This document shows positions 10,560-23,929 of a stretch of DNA of 64,000 bases, piece after piece (the stretch's first letter is position 1; every line of letters begins with the position of its first letter). Origin of the DNA: Diaporthe sp. PMI_573 (taxonomy: Eukaryota; Ascomycota; Sordariomycetes; Diaporthales; Diaporthaceae). A program made the position numbers and the translations under genes. The notes beneath the pieces were generated by a model that saw nothing but the letters and a program-made list of their open reading frames with translations, ran no database searches and was not told the origin of the DNA. The stretch lies in assembly GCA_021399435.1 (NCBI GenBank), contig JAJTUP010000084.1, forward strand, positions 62,001 to 126,000. The letters run 5' to 3'.

Positions 10560-12895
10560 ATGGTGTACTTGTGCCGATTAGAAGTTATAGCTAAAAGAGT
10601 TTCGATACCCTCTATAATAACTGTATTAATAGTTTTTTTGATTATAATGGCGGAAAAGGATATGCTAGTTATTATTACTAACTTTCTTGCTGAAAGCCTA
10701 GCGGTAAGTAAATATCGAGGAATAATTGTCGAGAAGGAAATAAAGGCAGATAGTATTGTAAGCCGGTACTACTTGGTTATAAAAGCCGACTAGAAAAAGG
10801 TTAATCTACTGTTGATAGAGATACTGGTTGATACCGAGAAAGTTGACAAGAAATGGGCCTCTATATATATCTTTAAAGTAATAGAGAGGATATATTAAAT
10901 ACAATATATCGACAATGGCTTTCTACTTAATGCCTAGTTTTACTTTAAAGAGTAGACTACTAAGATGGTCGGCAAGGCTATTATTGGCTAAAAGAAAGAA
11001 CTCTGAAACCTTGCTTATTAGCGAGATATCTATTTTAGTCTATAGGGAAGACAAATTAGACTATAAATTAATACCTTCTTAATCTACAAGGAATACCCTG
11101 CCTAGCCAACTAAAAAGCTTTTGGTATATGCCATTTATCCTTAGTTATGCTTTTATAGCGCCTCTATAAGAGCTAGAAAGACTAAGGCTTAGACTTATAA
11201 TGGCCTGATTTAATTTTTAGATCCCGTGCCGGATTTTATATAGGATTCTGTGCCGGATTCTGTGGTAGAGATTGCCGACAATAACAAGGTTGTTATAAAA
11301 ACCAAAGAGGAGAGTGTTATTTCTTAACTACTACTATTATTACGGTATATATCTTAGCAGGCAAAAGCTATATCTTAACTAAGTTAGGTAACTGGTACTA
11401 TATTAGAGTTATAGTAGAATGCTGTATAGGCTTTACGACAAGATTAATAGCTGCCGGCAAAGTTTTTGTTGAATTAGTAATGGTTACAAGATATAAGATA
11501 GCTGTAGGATTGGCAAGCTAATACTTAATGGTATAAACAGCCCGACCAAATATTTCCCGGCATGCTATATTTTGCCGAAACCCTAAGACTATCCCTTATG
11601 CCCCCAGATCTAGAAGATTTATACTATATACTCCCTTTAAGATATTAAGGATATGCCGATCTTAAGCCCGACAAGATTATGTCCTTTTCTAAGGCTTGAG
11701 ATTAAAGGCCGAAATGGACCGGAGATGCTTATAACCTTCTTGACAATAAGGTCTGCATTATATTCTCTATTGCCCGGTCTTGTAACATTATTTCTACCGT
11801 AATTTTATATGATTTTTCCCTTAATTCTTGCCAGCTATACCAAGCTATACTAGATTACCTACATTAGCTTAAGCGTGGAATTCTCGGAAGCCTACAGAAG
11901 ACTTAAACAATACTTTGATACTGATACTAATTATTAGCAGTACTATAATGATTAGACGATAGTAATGTTTGAGATTCTTTACTGAGATAAAGACAATATT
12001 AATAAGAACCTTTGCAATATTTTGGCGCTGCTTTTTAATAAATTATAGTTATGTTAGCGAGTACTTGGCCCTAAGTATTAAGGCGACGAGATGCTTTGTA
12101 TAATAGTGTTTTGTGCCTACTTTAGAGTGCCTAAATTTAAATATATACTTTTTATGCCGCGGGTATTGTGTGAATGTCTTTTTTAGAATCTACAATTGTT
12201 GCTTAAGCTAAGCATTAATTGTACAATATTTTAACAATTCCTTTAGAAAGATGAGGTTAGTATAGATAACAAAATATACTATCTTAATTGTCGGTATATA
12301 AATAATTGGCAACAAGGTTGCAGATTAGGCTTTTAAATATAATTTGGCTGTAACGGCTTCTGCAGTAATAACTGCTGCTATAGTAATAATTGTTATTATA
12401 GTAATGGCTGCCGCCAAGGTAATAACTATTATTATGGCTATTATCGAAAACACTATTTTGTGTATAATAAAGAAGAATGCTGGTCTTTAAACTATATCTT
12501 TAAAGAATGTCGGAAAGTATATAAGTAGTATCTTTTAATTTATAAAATTAAAGGGTGTTTGATGTTTGATGTTAAATTTGCTTCTTTTCTTGCCGACTTT
12601 GAAAGACTTAATATTGCTTTGGAAGATGCTTATGATAAGTATGAGGACGACCTAAATAGTTATGAGGAAGCTTAATAGCTTTTTGCCGATACTTTATTTC
12701 TATACTTGCTCGGCCTTGATAATATTAATGAGACCGATAATGCTATTGTTTTAGTAGGTTAATTTATGCTAGAAGGAAGATATTCTTGTAATAAATTTTA
12801 AGGTATTATTCTTAATATCGGTGCTATATAATTCTCGACTGTTGGTTGTAAATAATACTTGGCCTTAAATTAAGAGAACTTTTTTGTTATTATGG
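10560..12895 (+). pseudogene. Copia A gag-side polyprotein relic
   Basis: Reads in one main frame with many stops. Recognisable against copia B (26535-28700) by shared text such as EIKADSIV, YLVIKAD, PDLEDLYYILPLRY and the Asn/Tyr/Gly/Arg-rich stretch near 12360-12470. A protease-like start of the next domain is cut by the gypsy insertion after 12900. No functional product is possible. Confidence 0.75.
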
Positions 12896-12900
12896 ATATC

Positions 12901-13383
12901 TGTTATAAATAGCCTCCTTCAGACCCCCAGACCCCTTCAGCCTCCTTTAGCCCCTTTAAAGCCCTTCCAGCCTCTCTCAGCCCCTATCTGCCTCCTTCAG
13001 AAAGAATAGGCTATCTATGCAAGCCTCTAGATATAAGTGGAGAAACCAGCTAGCCTAGCTTGGTAGAATTTTCTTATTGGAGTTATTCCTTTCGCCCTTT
13101 CCCATTTTTCTTTTTAGCCCCTGTTTTTCTCGAGTTATTATTCTCTCCGTCGGAGGAATATACCTTCCTGAAGGTCCGAACCTTCTATGTATATATACCT
13201 AGCCTTTTTTTCTTAGATAGATAGTTAGTTTTTTAGTTAGATTAACTTTTTCCCTCCTATATTTAGCTTGCCTCCTCCCTCCTTAAATTTGTTCTCTGTG
13301 AGGTGTTGAAGAATATCTTGACTATAGCCTTACTATGTCCCTCTATCTTTAGCCCTCTGCCCTTAATCTAGGTGTTTTTAATA
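12901..13383 (+). repeat. 5' LTR of nested gypsy
   Basis: 483 bp; contains pyrimidine-rich blocks (cagcccc, cttcagcctcc) and a TATA-like tatatatacctag near 13189-13201 that could be the element's promoter. It differs from the 3' LTR mainly by transitions. Confidence 0.93.
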
Positions 13384-13439
13384 GCTTGATCTGACTTTTC
13401 TATCTTTCTACCTCTTTTCGTCTCCTCTTGGTTTCTACG

Positions 13440-14590
13440 ATGACTTTAGACTGGCAGACCCTTTTTGATTTCCTCCCCTCTATCTCTAGGGATTTTGTGG
13501 GAATTAATCCACTACTGCCTTCTGGAATCTCTGGCCCTTAGATTACCCTTGTCCTCTCTGCCTTCTCTCGAGGAGGTCAGTCTGCCTTCTAGACCTCTAT
13601 TTAGGGCCTTATCTTTCCTGAAGATATAGATGGTCTGGGTAGGGCAGTTCTCTTTGCGTTCTATACTCTAGGACAAAGAATTGCCTAGAAGGAAATCTTT
13701 CCTTTAGCTTCCGCCTCCTTCTTGTCCTAGCTACCCTTTCAGCCCTCGGCTCTTTGTCTCTTGCCTCCTGACCCCTATTTAGGGGGTAAGGAAAAATTTA
13801 GATTTTTTGCTACCCAACTGCAACTAGTCTTTTCTTTGGACCTATTTTGCTTTTCGGTAGATTCGGCTAAAATAGCCTATTTGGCCTCTTTCCTTCGAGA
13901 TTCGGCCCTTTTTTAGTTCTCCCCCCACCTTGACCTTTCTACTGGCCTCTCTGATTTTATTACCTATTTGGAATTCTTCTCGGCCCTTTAAGCTGCCTTT
14001 GATGACCTAGATGCTCTCGGTACTGCTGAAAGAGACCTATGGGCTCTAAAACAGGAAACCTCCTGTTTGGCCTATTATTTAAAATTCGTCCCCCTCGTCT
14101 CTATTTTCGGCTGGACCTCCAATACGGTGAAAATTACTCACTTCTGTAGAGGTTTAAAAGAGAACCTTAAGGACCTCCTGGTTGGCCGAGACATGCCTCT
14201 GGATTTTTCTTCTTACGCGAATAAGTGTATTTCTCTGGATAACGACCTCTTTGCCTGCCAGAAGGAAAAAAAAAGAATTTAGCCCCCGGTTTTGGCTCTT
14301 AACCCGCCTACTATTTACCCTACTACCCCTGTCTTACCCCCTGGCTCTATGGAACTTGACTCTACCTAGAGGAAGGCCTACTGTAGGGCTAATAATCTCT
14401 GTACCTATTGTGGCCAGCCTGGCTACTTTGTTCGGGACTGCCCTCACCCTGGGAGAAAGAAATTCTTAAATATTTCTTATGCTTCTACCTCGGCCCTTCT
14501 AGCTTCTTTGCCTCTAAATTTGACTTTTACCGCTACCCCTACTTCTTTGACGGCTCTTATTTTTTATAATATGGGAAAAGAGAGCGGGTA
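13440..14590 (+). pseudogene. Gypsy gag relic with CCHC knuckle
   Basis: Begins MTLDWQTLFDFLPSISRDF at the ATG 13440 and stays in one frame to the stop at 14588-14590, interrupted by a few TAG codons in place of CAG or TGG. A zinc knuckle at 14400-14441 reads CTYCGQPGYFVRDC. The family requires His where Tyr stands, a CAC-to-TAC change. Gag would form the virus-like particle. The copy is inactive. Confidence 0.82.
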
Positions 14591-15139
14591 GATAGCCCAC
14601 AGCCTATTTTACCCGCTCCTATCAGCTGTCGGAATTATTTTTTAGCCCTTGAATCAGATCTGACCTAGCCACAGCCTATTCTACAGCTCGATTTACGCCC
14701 AACCTTCTCGACCTCCTATGGGCCACCATTAGTGGAGGATTTAATTGATAGCGATACTAAAAAATCCTCTGAAAATTCCTCTATATACGACCTAGAGGAC
14801 GACCTTAACCCTGATGGATTGACGGAGGAACTAGAAGGACCGTTTCCCGACCCCCTGGGGGCCTAGACGCCTTTTGTAAGGCCCTTGAAGCCTGAGCCCT
14901 GTAGGTCTGCACAGGCCATTTTCGACCCCCTGTTCCCCAAACCCCCCCCTGGGCCTGAAGCTCCTGTAACTTCAGCCATTACAGGGGGCCCCAGCAGCCC
15001 TAGCGACCCTGCAGGGGCCTCCTCTTAGAATTCAACCTATAGCACGCCCGTTTTTCAGCCATTTTCGACCCTGTTTTCTACACCCAGCACACCCGGTTTT
15101 CAGCCTATTTCAGCCCCTACCTCAACCTAATTTATTCAC

Positions 15140-18100
15140 TCTTTAAACCTTGGAAATAAGGCTCTCCTTGTCTTTCCTGCTACCTTTTCTGGAACTTCTG
15201 GATCTATTATGGTTGATTTAGGAGCTACCTCTTGTTTTATTGACTTTGACTTTGCCTTTTCTTAGAAATTCCCCCTTTGGAAGAAAACTCACCCTGAAGC
15301 CCTCTTAGTAGTGGATGGAAGGAAGTCTTCTGCTGGAGATATTCTTTATGAAGTCGATATTTGTCTCTAGATCGACCAGTACCTTGAAACTTTGATTTTT
15401 TAAGTTACGAAGATCTTAGGCTATTCAGCTATTTTAGGGCGTTTGTGGCTCTCTCACTATAACCCTACTATAGACTGGAAAAATAGCTCTATTTCTTTTA
15501 CTTTAGACATCTGCCAGCTTTCCTGTTTGCCCTCTCGCCCCTTGACTTTGCCCTTGGAATCTTTGACTATTATTTCGACCTTAGAACTCTAGACCTCAGC
15601 TTTTTCTTTAAACAACTCTATTGTGGCCCAGATTTCCAGTGCAGCCCTTTTTCGATTCGCCAAAAGAGATAGGTCTTAGATCTATAGAGTATTTATTTAA
15701 GAGATCTAGGACTATCTCTCTTCGAAAGAGAAATCTTCTGAGGAAGAAGAAGAATTCCTTCGATCCACGATACTCTCTTAGTTTCACGACCTCCTACCCT
15801 TATTTTGAAAAAAGGATGCTGAAAGACTCCCTCCTTACCGGGGTCCTCTCGACTGCTCTATTGACTTCAAGAAGGGCAAATCAGCTCCCTTTGGCCCTCT
15901 TTACTCTATGTCAGACCTTGAATTACAGGCCCTTCGGGCCTATTTAGACGATAACCTTCGCAAAGGCTATATTAAGCCTTCCTCCTCTTCAGCAGCCTTC
16001 CTGGTCCTATTTGTCAGAAAACCGGGAGGAGGCCTTTGATTTTGCGTCGACTATAGGGCCCTAAACGCTATTACTAAGCGTAATAAAACCCCCCTTCCTT
16101 TTATTGACGATTTTTTTTGATGGCTCTCGAAAGCTAAAATCTTTTTTTAATTAGACCTCTGGTGGGGGTTTAATTAAATTTGAATTCGATAGGGCCACGA
16201 GCCTTTTATAGCTTTTCGAACCTGTTACGGCCTTTTTGAATATACAGTAATGCCCTTTGGGCTTACTAATGCTCTAGCCGTTTTTTAGTCTTTTATTAAC
16301 TATGTCCTTTGAGAATTTCTCGATATTTTTTGTATCGTCTATATAGACGATATTCTTATTTTCTCAGATTTGAAGGAAGAATATGCCCGGTACCTCTGGG
16401 CTATTCTTGAAAAATTAGCCGAAGCAGGCTTATTTGTTAAAGGAGAAAAATGCGATTTTTTTACTACCTTGACTTTTTTTCTTGGCTTTATTGTCTCTCC
16501 AGAGGGCCTATCTATGGATTCGACTAAAGTGGCTACTATTTGAGACTGGGAGCCTCCTTCCTTAGTTAAAGAACTTTAGTCCTTCCTTGGATTTGCCAAC
16601 TTTTACCGGAGATTTATTGAAGGCTATTTAATTATCTGCCGGCCCCTATTTTTATTATTTCGAAAAAACCAGCCCTTTGTTTGGAATCCTACCTAATAGC
16701 TTGCTTTTGAGAGATTAAAATCTCTATTTACTTTAGAACCTATCCTTTGCCACTTTGACCTTACTCTAGACTCGATTTTAGAGACAGATGCCTCTGATGA
16801 TGCCATTTCAGCCATTTTTTCTTAATGGGTACCCTATAATGGGAAACGCCTCCTACACTCTATTGTCTATAGGTCTAGAAAGCTTTTTGAAGCTGAAAAG
16901 AACTATGGGATAGGGGATAAAGAGATGTTAGTTATTGTAGACGCCCTATCTGAATATTGTCTATATACCGAGTCCCTTTCTAGCCCCCTTTTAGTCCTTA
17001 CCGACCACTCGAATCTCTTTGCCTTTGCTTTAAAAAAAGTCTTAAATAGACGATAGGCCCGATGGGCTAACGAACTTTTAGGGATGAATTTTATCATTAC
17101 TTTTCGCCTTGGGGAATTAAATACTCGAGCCGACGCCCTTACTCGAAGGTCCTAAGACCGGGAGGAGGGTATATTAGCTATAGCCCCTGAAAAAACTATA
17201 TTATTGCCTGAAAAGATAGTATATCTAAGGGCTATAGCTACCTTAACCCTCTTAGAATTTGAATTTATTTTCGATCTTTTAGCTATTTGTTTAGCCCTTT
17301 CTTTAGACCCCTTTTTTAAGGAAATTTGTCTACTTCTTGAAAAACCTCTAAATTTAGCCTCTCGACACCCAGCTATCGATTTAGCTACTTGTTTACTTTG
17401 AGACGGCCTCCTTCTTATTTGAAATCTGGTTTATATACCAGAGGGCGACTTAAGAAGACAGGTTATTTCTTTTCGATACTCTCACCCGGCTGCTGGCCAC
17501 CCTGGTGTTGTCTCTACCTTTGAATTAATTACTCGAGATTTCTGGTGGCCTTTTATTTGAAAAACTATTTAGCAGTATATTTGAAATTGCTCTATTTGTT
17601 CTAGAATTAAGCCCTTACGACTACCCCCCCTTTGGCTTTCTGAAACCTTTGGAAATTCCTTAGAAACGCTGGACTTTTATTTCTATGGATCTAATTACTG
17701 GCCTACCTCTTTTGAATTCTTTCGACGCTATTATTGTTTTTGTTGACCGATTCTCAAAAATGAGCCATTTTGTGCCCTGCAACACTACTCTGGATTCTAA
17801 AGGCTGGGCCCTACTATTTAGAGATAATATCTTTTGTCTTTACGGTCTTCCTTTTGAATTTATCTCTGATCGAGGTTTTATTTTTATTTCCGAATTTTCT
17901 AAAGCCCTGTGTGGGTTACTCGGAATTAAGCAGAATTTTTCTACTGTAAACTACCTACAGTTTGACGGCTAAATAGAAGCTATTAATGCCCTATTGGAAC
18001 AATATCTTCGAGGATACATATTTTATTAATAAGACGACTGGGCAGACTGGCTCTCTATGGCTGAATTTGCTTATAATAATTCTGTTTCTTTAGCAACTAA

Positions 18101-18715
18101 GATTTCGCCTTTTTTTGCTAACTACGGCTTTTATTCTTGTTTTGACTCCCTATTTCCAGCCCTAGATTTGACTCTAGAAGAAGTAAAAGAATTTACTTCT
18201 TTGTTTTCAGACCTCGAGAATTTTATCCGTTTAGAAATCTGCCTGGCTCAGGAAGTCTATTTTGAGTAGGCAAATAAAAGTCGACGATCCGCTTTGAATT
18301 TTGCTCTGGGCTTTCGAGTATGGCTACTTTGCCGCCATATTTGCACTACTAGGCCTTCTTAAAAGCTTGATTTTAAACGCTTAGGGCCCTTTGAGATATC
18401 TTAGAAAATCTCTCCTTATGCCTATAAACTCAAGCTTTTTTTTAGTATGAAAATACACCTAGTTTTTTACGTTTCTCTACTTGAACCCCTAGCCGAAGAT
18501 CTTCTCTTTAACCAAGTTATTCCTCTACCCCCCCCTATTGAGGTTGAAGGGGAAGAGGAATTCTGGGTAAAGGAAATTCTTAATTCTAGGATTAGAGGAA
18601 AGAAACGCTAGTTTTTAGTTAGCTGGGTAGGCTATGATACACCTATCTGGGAACCTTTGGAAAATATCTTTGAGACTGAGGCCTATTCGAAGTACCTGGC
18701 CCGGTACCCTTACTA
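15140..18715 (+). pseudogene. Gypsy pol relic: protease, RT, RNase H, integrase, chromodomain
   Basis: Protease: the active-site triad region at 15215-15223 reads DLG, where DSG is expected (TCA to TTA). Reverse transcriptase: CVDYRALN near 16048, TPLPFIDD, and the catalytic YIDD at 16340-16351. RNase H: ETDASDD near 16786. Integrase: HPAAGHPGV near 17489, MDLITGLPLLNSFDAIIVFVD at 17685 onward and SDRG near 17865. Chromodomain: EEFWVKEILNSR through WEPLEN (about 18560-18665), which in relatives steers insertion to heterochromatin. Stops such as TGA for TGG (VDYR segment) break the frame. Confidence 0.88.
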
Positions 18716-18797
18716 GCCCTAGATATTTATTTGTTTATTTGTCCTTGTTTTTGTTTTAAATCAGCTCGTGGAACTCGCTTTAGAAAGGAGGGCCTAC

Positions 18798-19280
18798 TGT
18801 TATAAACAGCCTCCTTTAGACCCCCAGACCCCTTCAGCCTCCTTCAGCCCCTTTAAAGCCCTTCCAGCCTCCCTTAGCCCCTATCCGCCTCCTTTAGAAA
18901 GAATAGGCTATCTATGCAAGCCTCTAGATATAAGTGGAGAAACCAGCTAGCCTAGCTTGGTAGAATCTTTTTATTGGAGTTATTCCTTTCGCCCTTTCCT
19001 ATTTCTCTTTCTAGCCCCTGTTTTTCTTGAGTCATTATTTTCTCTGTCGGAGGAATATACCTCCCCGAAGGTCTGAACCTTTTATGTATATATACCTAGC
19101 CTTTTCCTTTCAGATAGATAGTTAGTTTTTTAGTTAGATTAACTTTTTCCCTCCTATATCTAGCTTGCCTCCTCCTTCTTTAAATTTGTTCTTTGTGAGG
19201 TGTTGAAGAATATCTTGACTACAGCCTTACTATGTCCCTCTACCCTTAGCCCTCTGCCTTTAATCTAGGTGTTTTTAATA
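18798..19280 (+). repeat. 3' LTR of nested gypsy
   Basis: 483 bp, same ends as the 5' LTR, followed by the duplicated ATATC. Confidence 0.93.
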
Positions 19281-19285
19281 ATATC

Positions 19286-22200
19286 GGCTATGCCGGTAAG
19301 GCTATCGTTAAGTTTAGAAAGGGATTCTATTTTACTTTAATTGGCATGATAACTGTAAAGACGATTATAGGGCCTATTATCTTCTATATTATAGAGGCTT
19401 TGACCCTATTCCTAATATATGTCTAAGATATAGACAAGCTGGGGGTCTATTTCTGTAATACTATTGATGAATTAGTGTTGTTATAGAATTTGAGCTTAGA
19501 TGTAACTATTTTAGTAACTCGAAAGTAGGGTTATCTATAGTTTTTTCTGGGAAACTATAAGGCAGGTATATTTTTTATAGAAAATAAACTTTAACGACTT
19601 TATTGATAATTTAGCCACCTAGCGGCTAACTGTCTTTATTGTCTACTTAAGAATGTTGGTTATAATTCTAATCTTGCTGTACTTAAGGTTATTAGCAAAT
19701 TTTGTCACTACTACTAGCTAAAGAACGCTATTTTAAGAAGGTTTAAGTTTAACCTAAGGGATAATTACAACTTTAACTACGAGATTATTGTTAACATTAT
19801 ATATCTTAATAGTAAGCCGGTGCTATATGTTGTAGACTCTGGAATATCTTTTTAAGCTGAAAAGTTTCTGGCATTAATGTCTGTAAAAGATATCTGGGAA
19901 GCCTTTTAAATGGTCTGGATAGATATATATTTAGGCCCTCTTAACCGTCTTACTTATAATGCCGGCACTAATTTTGCTTTAGTCGAATTTTGAAATAAGG
20001 CAAAGATTATAGGGATTATATATAAATAGATCTTAACAAAAGCCTACTGGTCTATAGGTAAGATTAAACGTTATTACGGACTATTTTAATGAGTGTTTGA
20101 GATCCTCTACACGGAATTAAAAGGAATCTTTTTAGAGGATATTATCTTTTAAATGGCAATAAAGGCTGTAAATAATATTGCTGGCCCGAATGGGCTGGTA
20201 TCTACTCTGCTTGTCTTTAGCGCTTTTCTATAAATAAATATAGATTTGCCGCCTATACTGTTAATGCTTAAGCGTGTCGAGGTAATTGTAAAGGCGATGC
20301 GAGATCTTTAGAAGCACTATGCTAAGAAGTAGATTGTCGGAGCTTTTAGTACCCGGAATAGCCTGGACACTACCGGCGTGCTGAATATGCTACTATAGTT
20401 AAAGATACTTGTATGGCGAGAAAAGGACGGCTGGCAAGGTTTATACAAGCTAATGGTAGTTGACGGGTATAATATAATTCTTAATCTACTAAATAGACCT
20501 GTAAAGTTTAGGTTAACTGTTGTCTGAGAATACTTTTAGAACGACGAGAATCTTTTATTTAAGTTCTTATTGGGCGATAGACTGGATATTGGTCTGTTAT
20601 CTATTTTAGATGGCGGCGGGCCTAGAATAGATTTATTATCTATTTTAGAGACTGGCCGGCCCAAAGCAGGTCTGTTATCTGCTTTAGACTATACTAGTGC
20701 CTTGGCCCTATTATAAAGAAGAGGTTGATCTCCCGGATCTAAGAATAAGCTAAAGCTATTTACGACCTTCTTTGCTTAAAAGAAGAAGAATAACTATACT
20801 CTATTGTTAAAACTTTGTCAGAATAGTATAATTATGGCTGCCGGTAAACTATTTAAAGCATTAGATGCTAAAGAGATTGACGATATTATTGCTTAAAGCG
20901 TCTTTTGATTTAAATAATTTGACTTAAAGGTTTATAGCGCCCTTTGGCTATTTAACTTTCAAATGGTATAGAAAATAAAGGGAAAGACTAAAGTCTTTTA
21001 TGAGAAGTCTTGCTTGATTATTTAGGGGTATAGTAATGAAGACAAGAGGAATATTCTTATATAGTTGTTTACAATTTAACGGGCTAGTTAATGATTTTTT
21101 GTTATTATAGCATCTAGATTAATTGAGTCTATTGGCGCCAGCGTTAAACTATATAATATGATATAGGTGTATCTATAATTAAAATTAGAGCTATTTTGTA
21201 AGATTTTAGCCCGGTTTTCTTTTAAAATACAAGCCTGGTACCTAGCCGGCACGATTATAAGAGTAGTAAAGCTTTTCTATAGAATTGCTAAAGCTAGAGT
21301 TTATTAGTGGATTATCTATTATTGTTATTACCATAAATAATTATAGATGTAAACCTTAATGTTTGATTTGTGTCTTTTGGTATTTATTGGTAGAAAAAAT
21401 AAATTTGCTATTATAGGTATATAGATAGATAATACTTTGTTGCTAGATATACTAAAGTTCTTGGCTTTTAAAGACAAGAAGATTGTTGAGGCGGAGCTAT
21501 AATATAAGCTAAAGGAGAAGCTATTACTAAAGAAGACACTTAACTTTAACGATAATAAGCTGATAATAATTCTGGAAGGTATTATTTGCCTTTAGTAGAA
21601 GGGTTAAGGCAAAAAGATTACAATAATTGATCTAAAGTTATATAACTTTGCTTAGAAGTATTTTAAGTAATATATTTATAGTGCTTATTTTGCCTTAATT
21701 TGCCAACTTAAGGCTTTATTTAACCTATTAGTTGCTGCCTAAGCCTAAATACTTAATAAAGACAATTATACTAAGTTAAATAAATGCTTGGAATAATAAA
21801 TAAAGAATTTATTAAGAGGATTATAATATATTATAGTTAACTTAAAGACCGCTAAATTAATAGTCTTTATTAATAGTTCTTTTGCCAATAACTAAAACTT
21901 TAGCTCTTAAATCGGCTTTATAATAGTCCTTGTTAACAAGGAAGCAGATAGTATAATGTTACGATATAAGCTTTAAGGAAATATTGTATATTGGTTTTTT
22001 ACGAAGTGTAAGAGAGTTACTTAAAGCGTTTTTGCTTTTGAGATCTATAGAATAACTAATGGCTTTAATATAGAAATTGTTTTTTTGTTAACTCTAAAGC
22101 TAATTATCGAGTAATTGGGTATTAATTGGATATCTTTAGTAATCTATATAGATTTTTACTCGCTCTACGAGTGTTTGGTAAAGCTGGAAACTACTAAGGA

Positions 22201-22430
22201 GAAGAGACTTATAATTGACATTATATTTCTTTGCCAGGTATACAAATGACGGGAAATTGATAAGGTATGATAGATAAATAGCAACGATAATCTTGCAGAT
22301 GCTATAATAAAGGTATTACTAAATAAGGCTTTAAAACGCTTTGTTGATACTAATAAGGTGATTATTTGGGTAGAGGGATACGTGGACTAAAGTATATAAT
22401 AAAGTACGGGATGGATTACGTAACCGGATA
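19286..22430 (+). pseudogene. Copia A integrase, reverse transcriptase and RNase H relic
   Basis: Resumes after the gypsy. The piece at 19590-19720 reads like the pre-integrase zone and the piece at 19800-20560 like the integrase core (IIYLNSKPVLYVVDS, then GPLNRLTYNAGTNFALVEF). A reverse transcriptase with TIIRVVKLFYRIAKA follows near 21250, then RNase H ending near 22390. Numerous TAA/TAG stops replace CAA, CAG and TGG codons. Confidence 0.78.
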
Positions 22431-22490
22431 TGTATAATACGGAGGAAATTGTATTTTTAAAGGAATTGGCCAAAAGTAGAAAACTGCTAG

Positions 22491-22819
22491 TATAGAATGG
22501 GTGATAGTAATAGCGATAGCAATAGCTGAAGGTGTTGGTTTGAAGCGGACTGCTGTAGCTGGCTACTTCTGGCTGGCTGGCTGTGGATGGCTGCTTAGTT
22601 ATCTTAGGTAGCTATTGGCAGTAAGGGCGCTTGGACCGACTACTGGCCCGTGTATACCTTAGATTAGTCAGCCTTCTGGCTGTACCCTACTTGGGCGCTT
22701 TGCTGCTTACGAAGGGGTCAGCCAGAAGTAATATACGATAGACCCACCGAATTGAAGCTATTAAGTAGCTATTTTGGTAACCCCTTTGAGTAATTACTTG
22801 TTTACGTGCCTAACTAACA
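22491..22819 (+). repeat. 3' LTR of copia A
   Basis: Starts tatagaatgggtgatag (the terminal TG changed to TA, as RIP would do) and ends ctaactaaca. It is followed by the duplicated ACTTT. Confidence 0.9.
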
Positions 22820-22824
22820 ACTTT

Positions 22825-23402
22825 ATTAATTTTAAACTAAAATTAAAGAATATAAAATATATTATTTATAATATTATTACTATTAGTTTAAAAGAATTAT
22901 TATTAGTAAAATATTATAATAAGAATATTAAATAGTATATTATATAACTAAATATTTTAATTATTAATAATAACTAGCTTATAATTAATTTAAAGCTTTT
23001 ATTTCTTTTTACTTTTTTATAAATTTATTTTAAAGTAAAATTAGTTTTATAATAAATTTTTTTTTAATTAATTTTACTATTAATAGCTTTTTAAAAGGAT
23101 TAAAATATAAATTAAGATAATATATAAATTTAATATAAGCTTTATCTTATAAAAAATAAAGATTAATAATTATAAGCTTAATTATAAGCTTATAATAAGA
23201 AATATATATTAAAAGGTTTTATATATTAAGTATATTAAATATAATTAACTTATATATACTTTTAAGATAAATAATTAAGTTTATATTATTTAAATAATAT
23301 TTAATATATTTATTAATTTAAGTATAATTTTAAAAATATTTAAAAATATAATAATTATATAATAAGAAATAATAACTAATATTATTAAAATTAAGATTTA
23401 AA
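22825..23402. other. Extremely AT-rich RIP relic, middle part
   Basis: Almost only A and T; no open frame. Continuous in character with 8641-9082, from which copia A separates it. Confidence 0.55.
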
Positions 23403-23407
23403 AACAT

Positions 23408-23790
23408 TGTTGGTTGGGCACGGTAACGAGTAATTATTTGAAGGGTACCGAAGTGGCTGTAAATAGCTTTAATTCGGTGGTGGTGTCGTGTGGTGCTTCT
23501 GGCTGACCTTGGCGGAAGCCGAAGCCTCTACCTAAGTGTTGGCCAGAAGCGCTGACTAATCTAGCTGACTAATCTGTTGTGTACAGACCCTTTGGCCAAT
23601 TAGGGCCGCTGCCGGGAAACCCAGCAGGCAACTAATTAACTAGGGTCTGCCAGCTAGTATCGGTCTGATGCAGACCAATTGTTATCTTATCGCTGCCCCT
23701 TTATGGAGTCAGCGCTAGCCTGATCTATAGACCCTGTACCCGTAAATTCTAATAATGCCTGGTCGATATTGTTATGCTATAGAATCAATA
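23408..23790 (-). repeat. 3' LTR of copia B (left side)
   Basis: Starts tgttggttgggcacgg and ends atagaatcaata. Compared with the right LTR it keeps more G and C, with differences nearly all transitions. Confidence 0.88.
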
Positions 23791-23929
23791 CTAACTGTTT
23801 TCTACTTTTATGCCAGTACTTCCAATTTCTCTAAAAATCGTGTTTTCTTCCATATTATATATATCTAGTTATGTGCCTCGTTATATATTCCTGTCCACAT
23901 AGCCTTCTACCTAAATGGTAATCTTGTTA

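Larger units (their letters stand above)
12901..19280 (+). mobile_element. Ty3/gypsy chromovirus nested in copia A
   Basis: A full-length 6380-bp element with identical-length 483-bp LTRs (12901-13383 and 18798-19280). It is flanked by the target duplication ATATC (12896-12900 and 19281-19285). A polypurine tract (agaaaggaggg) sits just before the 3' LTR at 18782-18792. Gag precedes a pol ordered protease, reverse transcriptase, RNase H, integrase and chromodomain, the definition of a chromovirus. The LTRs start tgttataaa and end tttaata; the expected terminal CA has become TA. It is younger than copia A, since it splits that element. RIP stops are present but sparser than in copia A. Confidence 0.95.
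9088..22819 (+). mobile_element. Ty1/copia retrotransposon A (interrupted by a gypsy element)
   Basis: Bounded by 329-bp direct LTRs (9088-9416 and 22491-22819) and an ACTTT target duplication (9083-9087 and 22820-22824). Removing the nested gypsy (12901-19280) and its 5-bp duplication leaves 7347 bp. A gag-like start lies near 10647 (MAEKDMLVIITNFLAESLA), the integrase zone is about 19740-20560, and reverse transcriptase follows to about 21650. The RNase H zone, near 21840-22390, reads LIVFINSSFANN, then SLYECLVKLETTKEKRLIID and later NLADAIIK, the typical C-terminus of fungal copia polyproteins. All frames are riddled with stops caused by C-to-T or G-to-A changes. The order gag-IN-RT-RH is that of copia elements. 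Confidence 0.9.
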
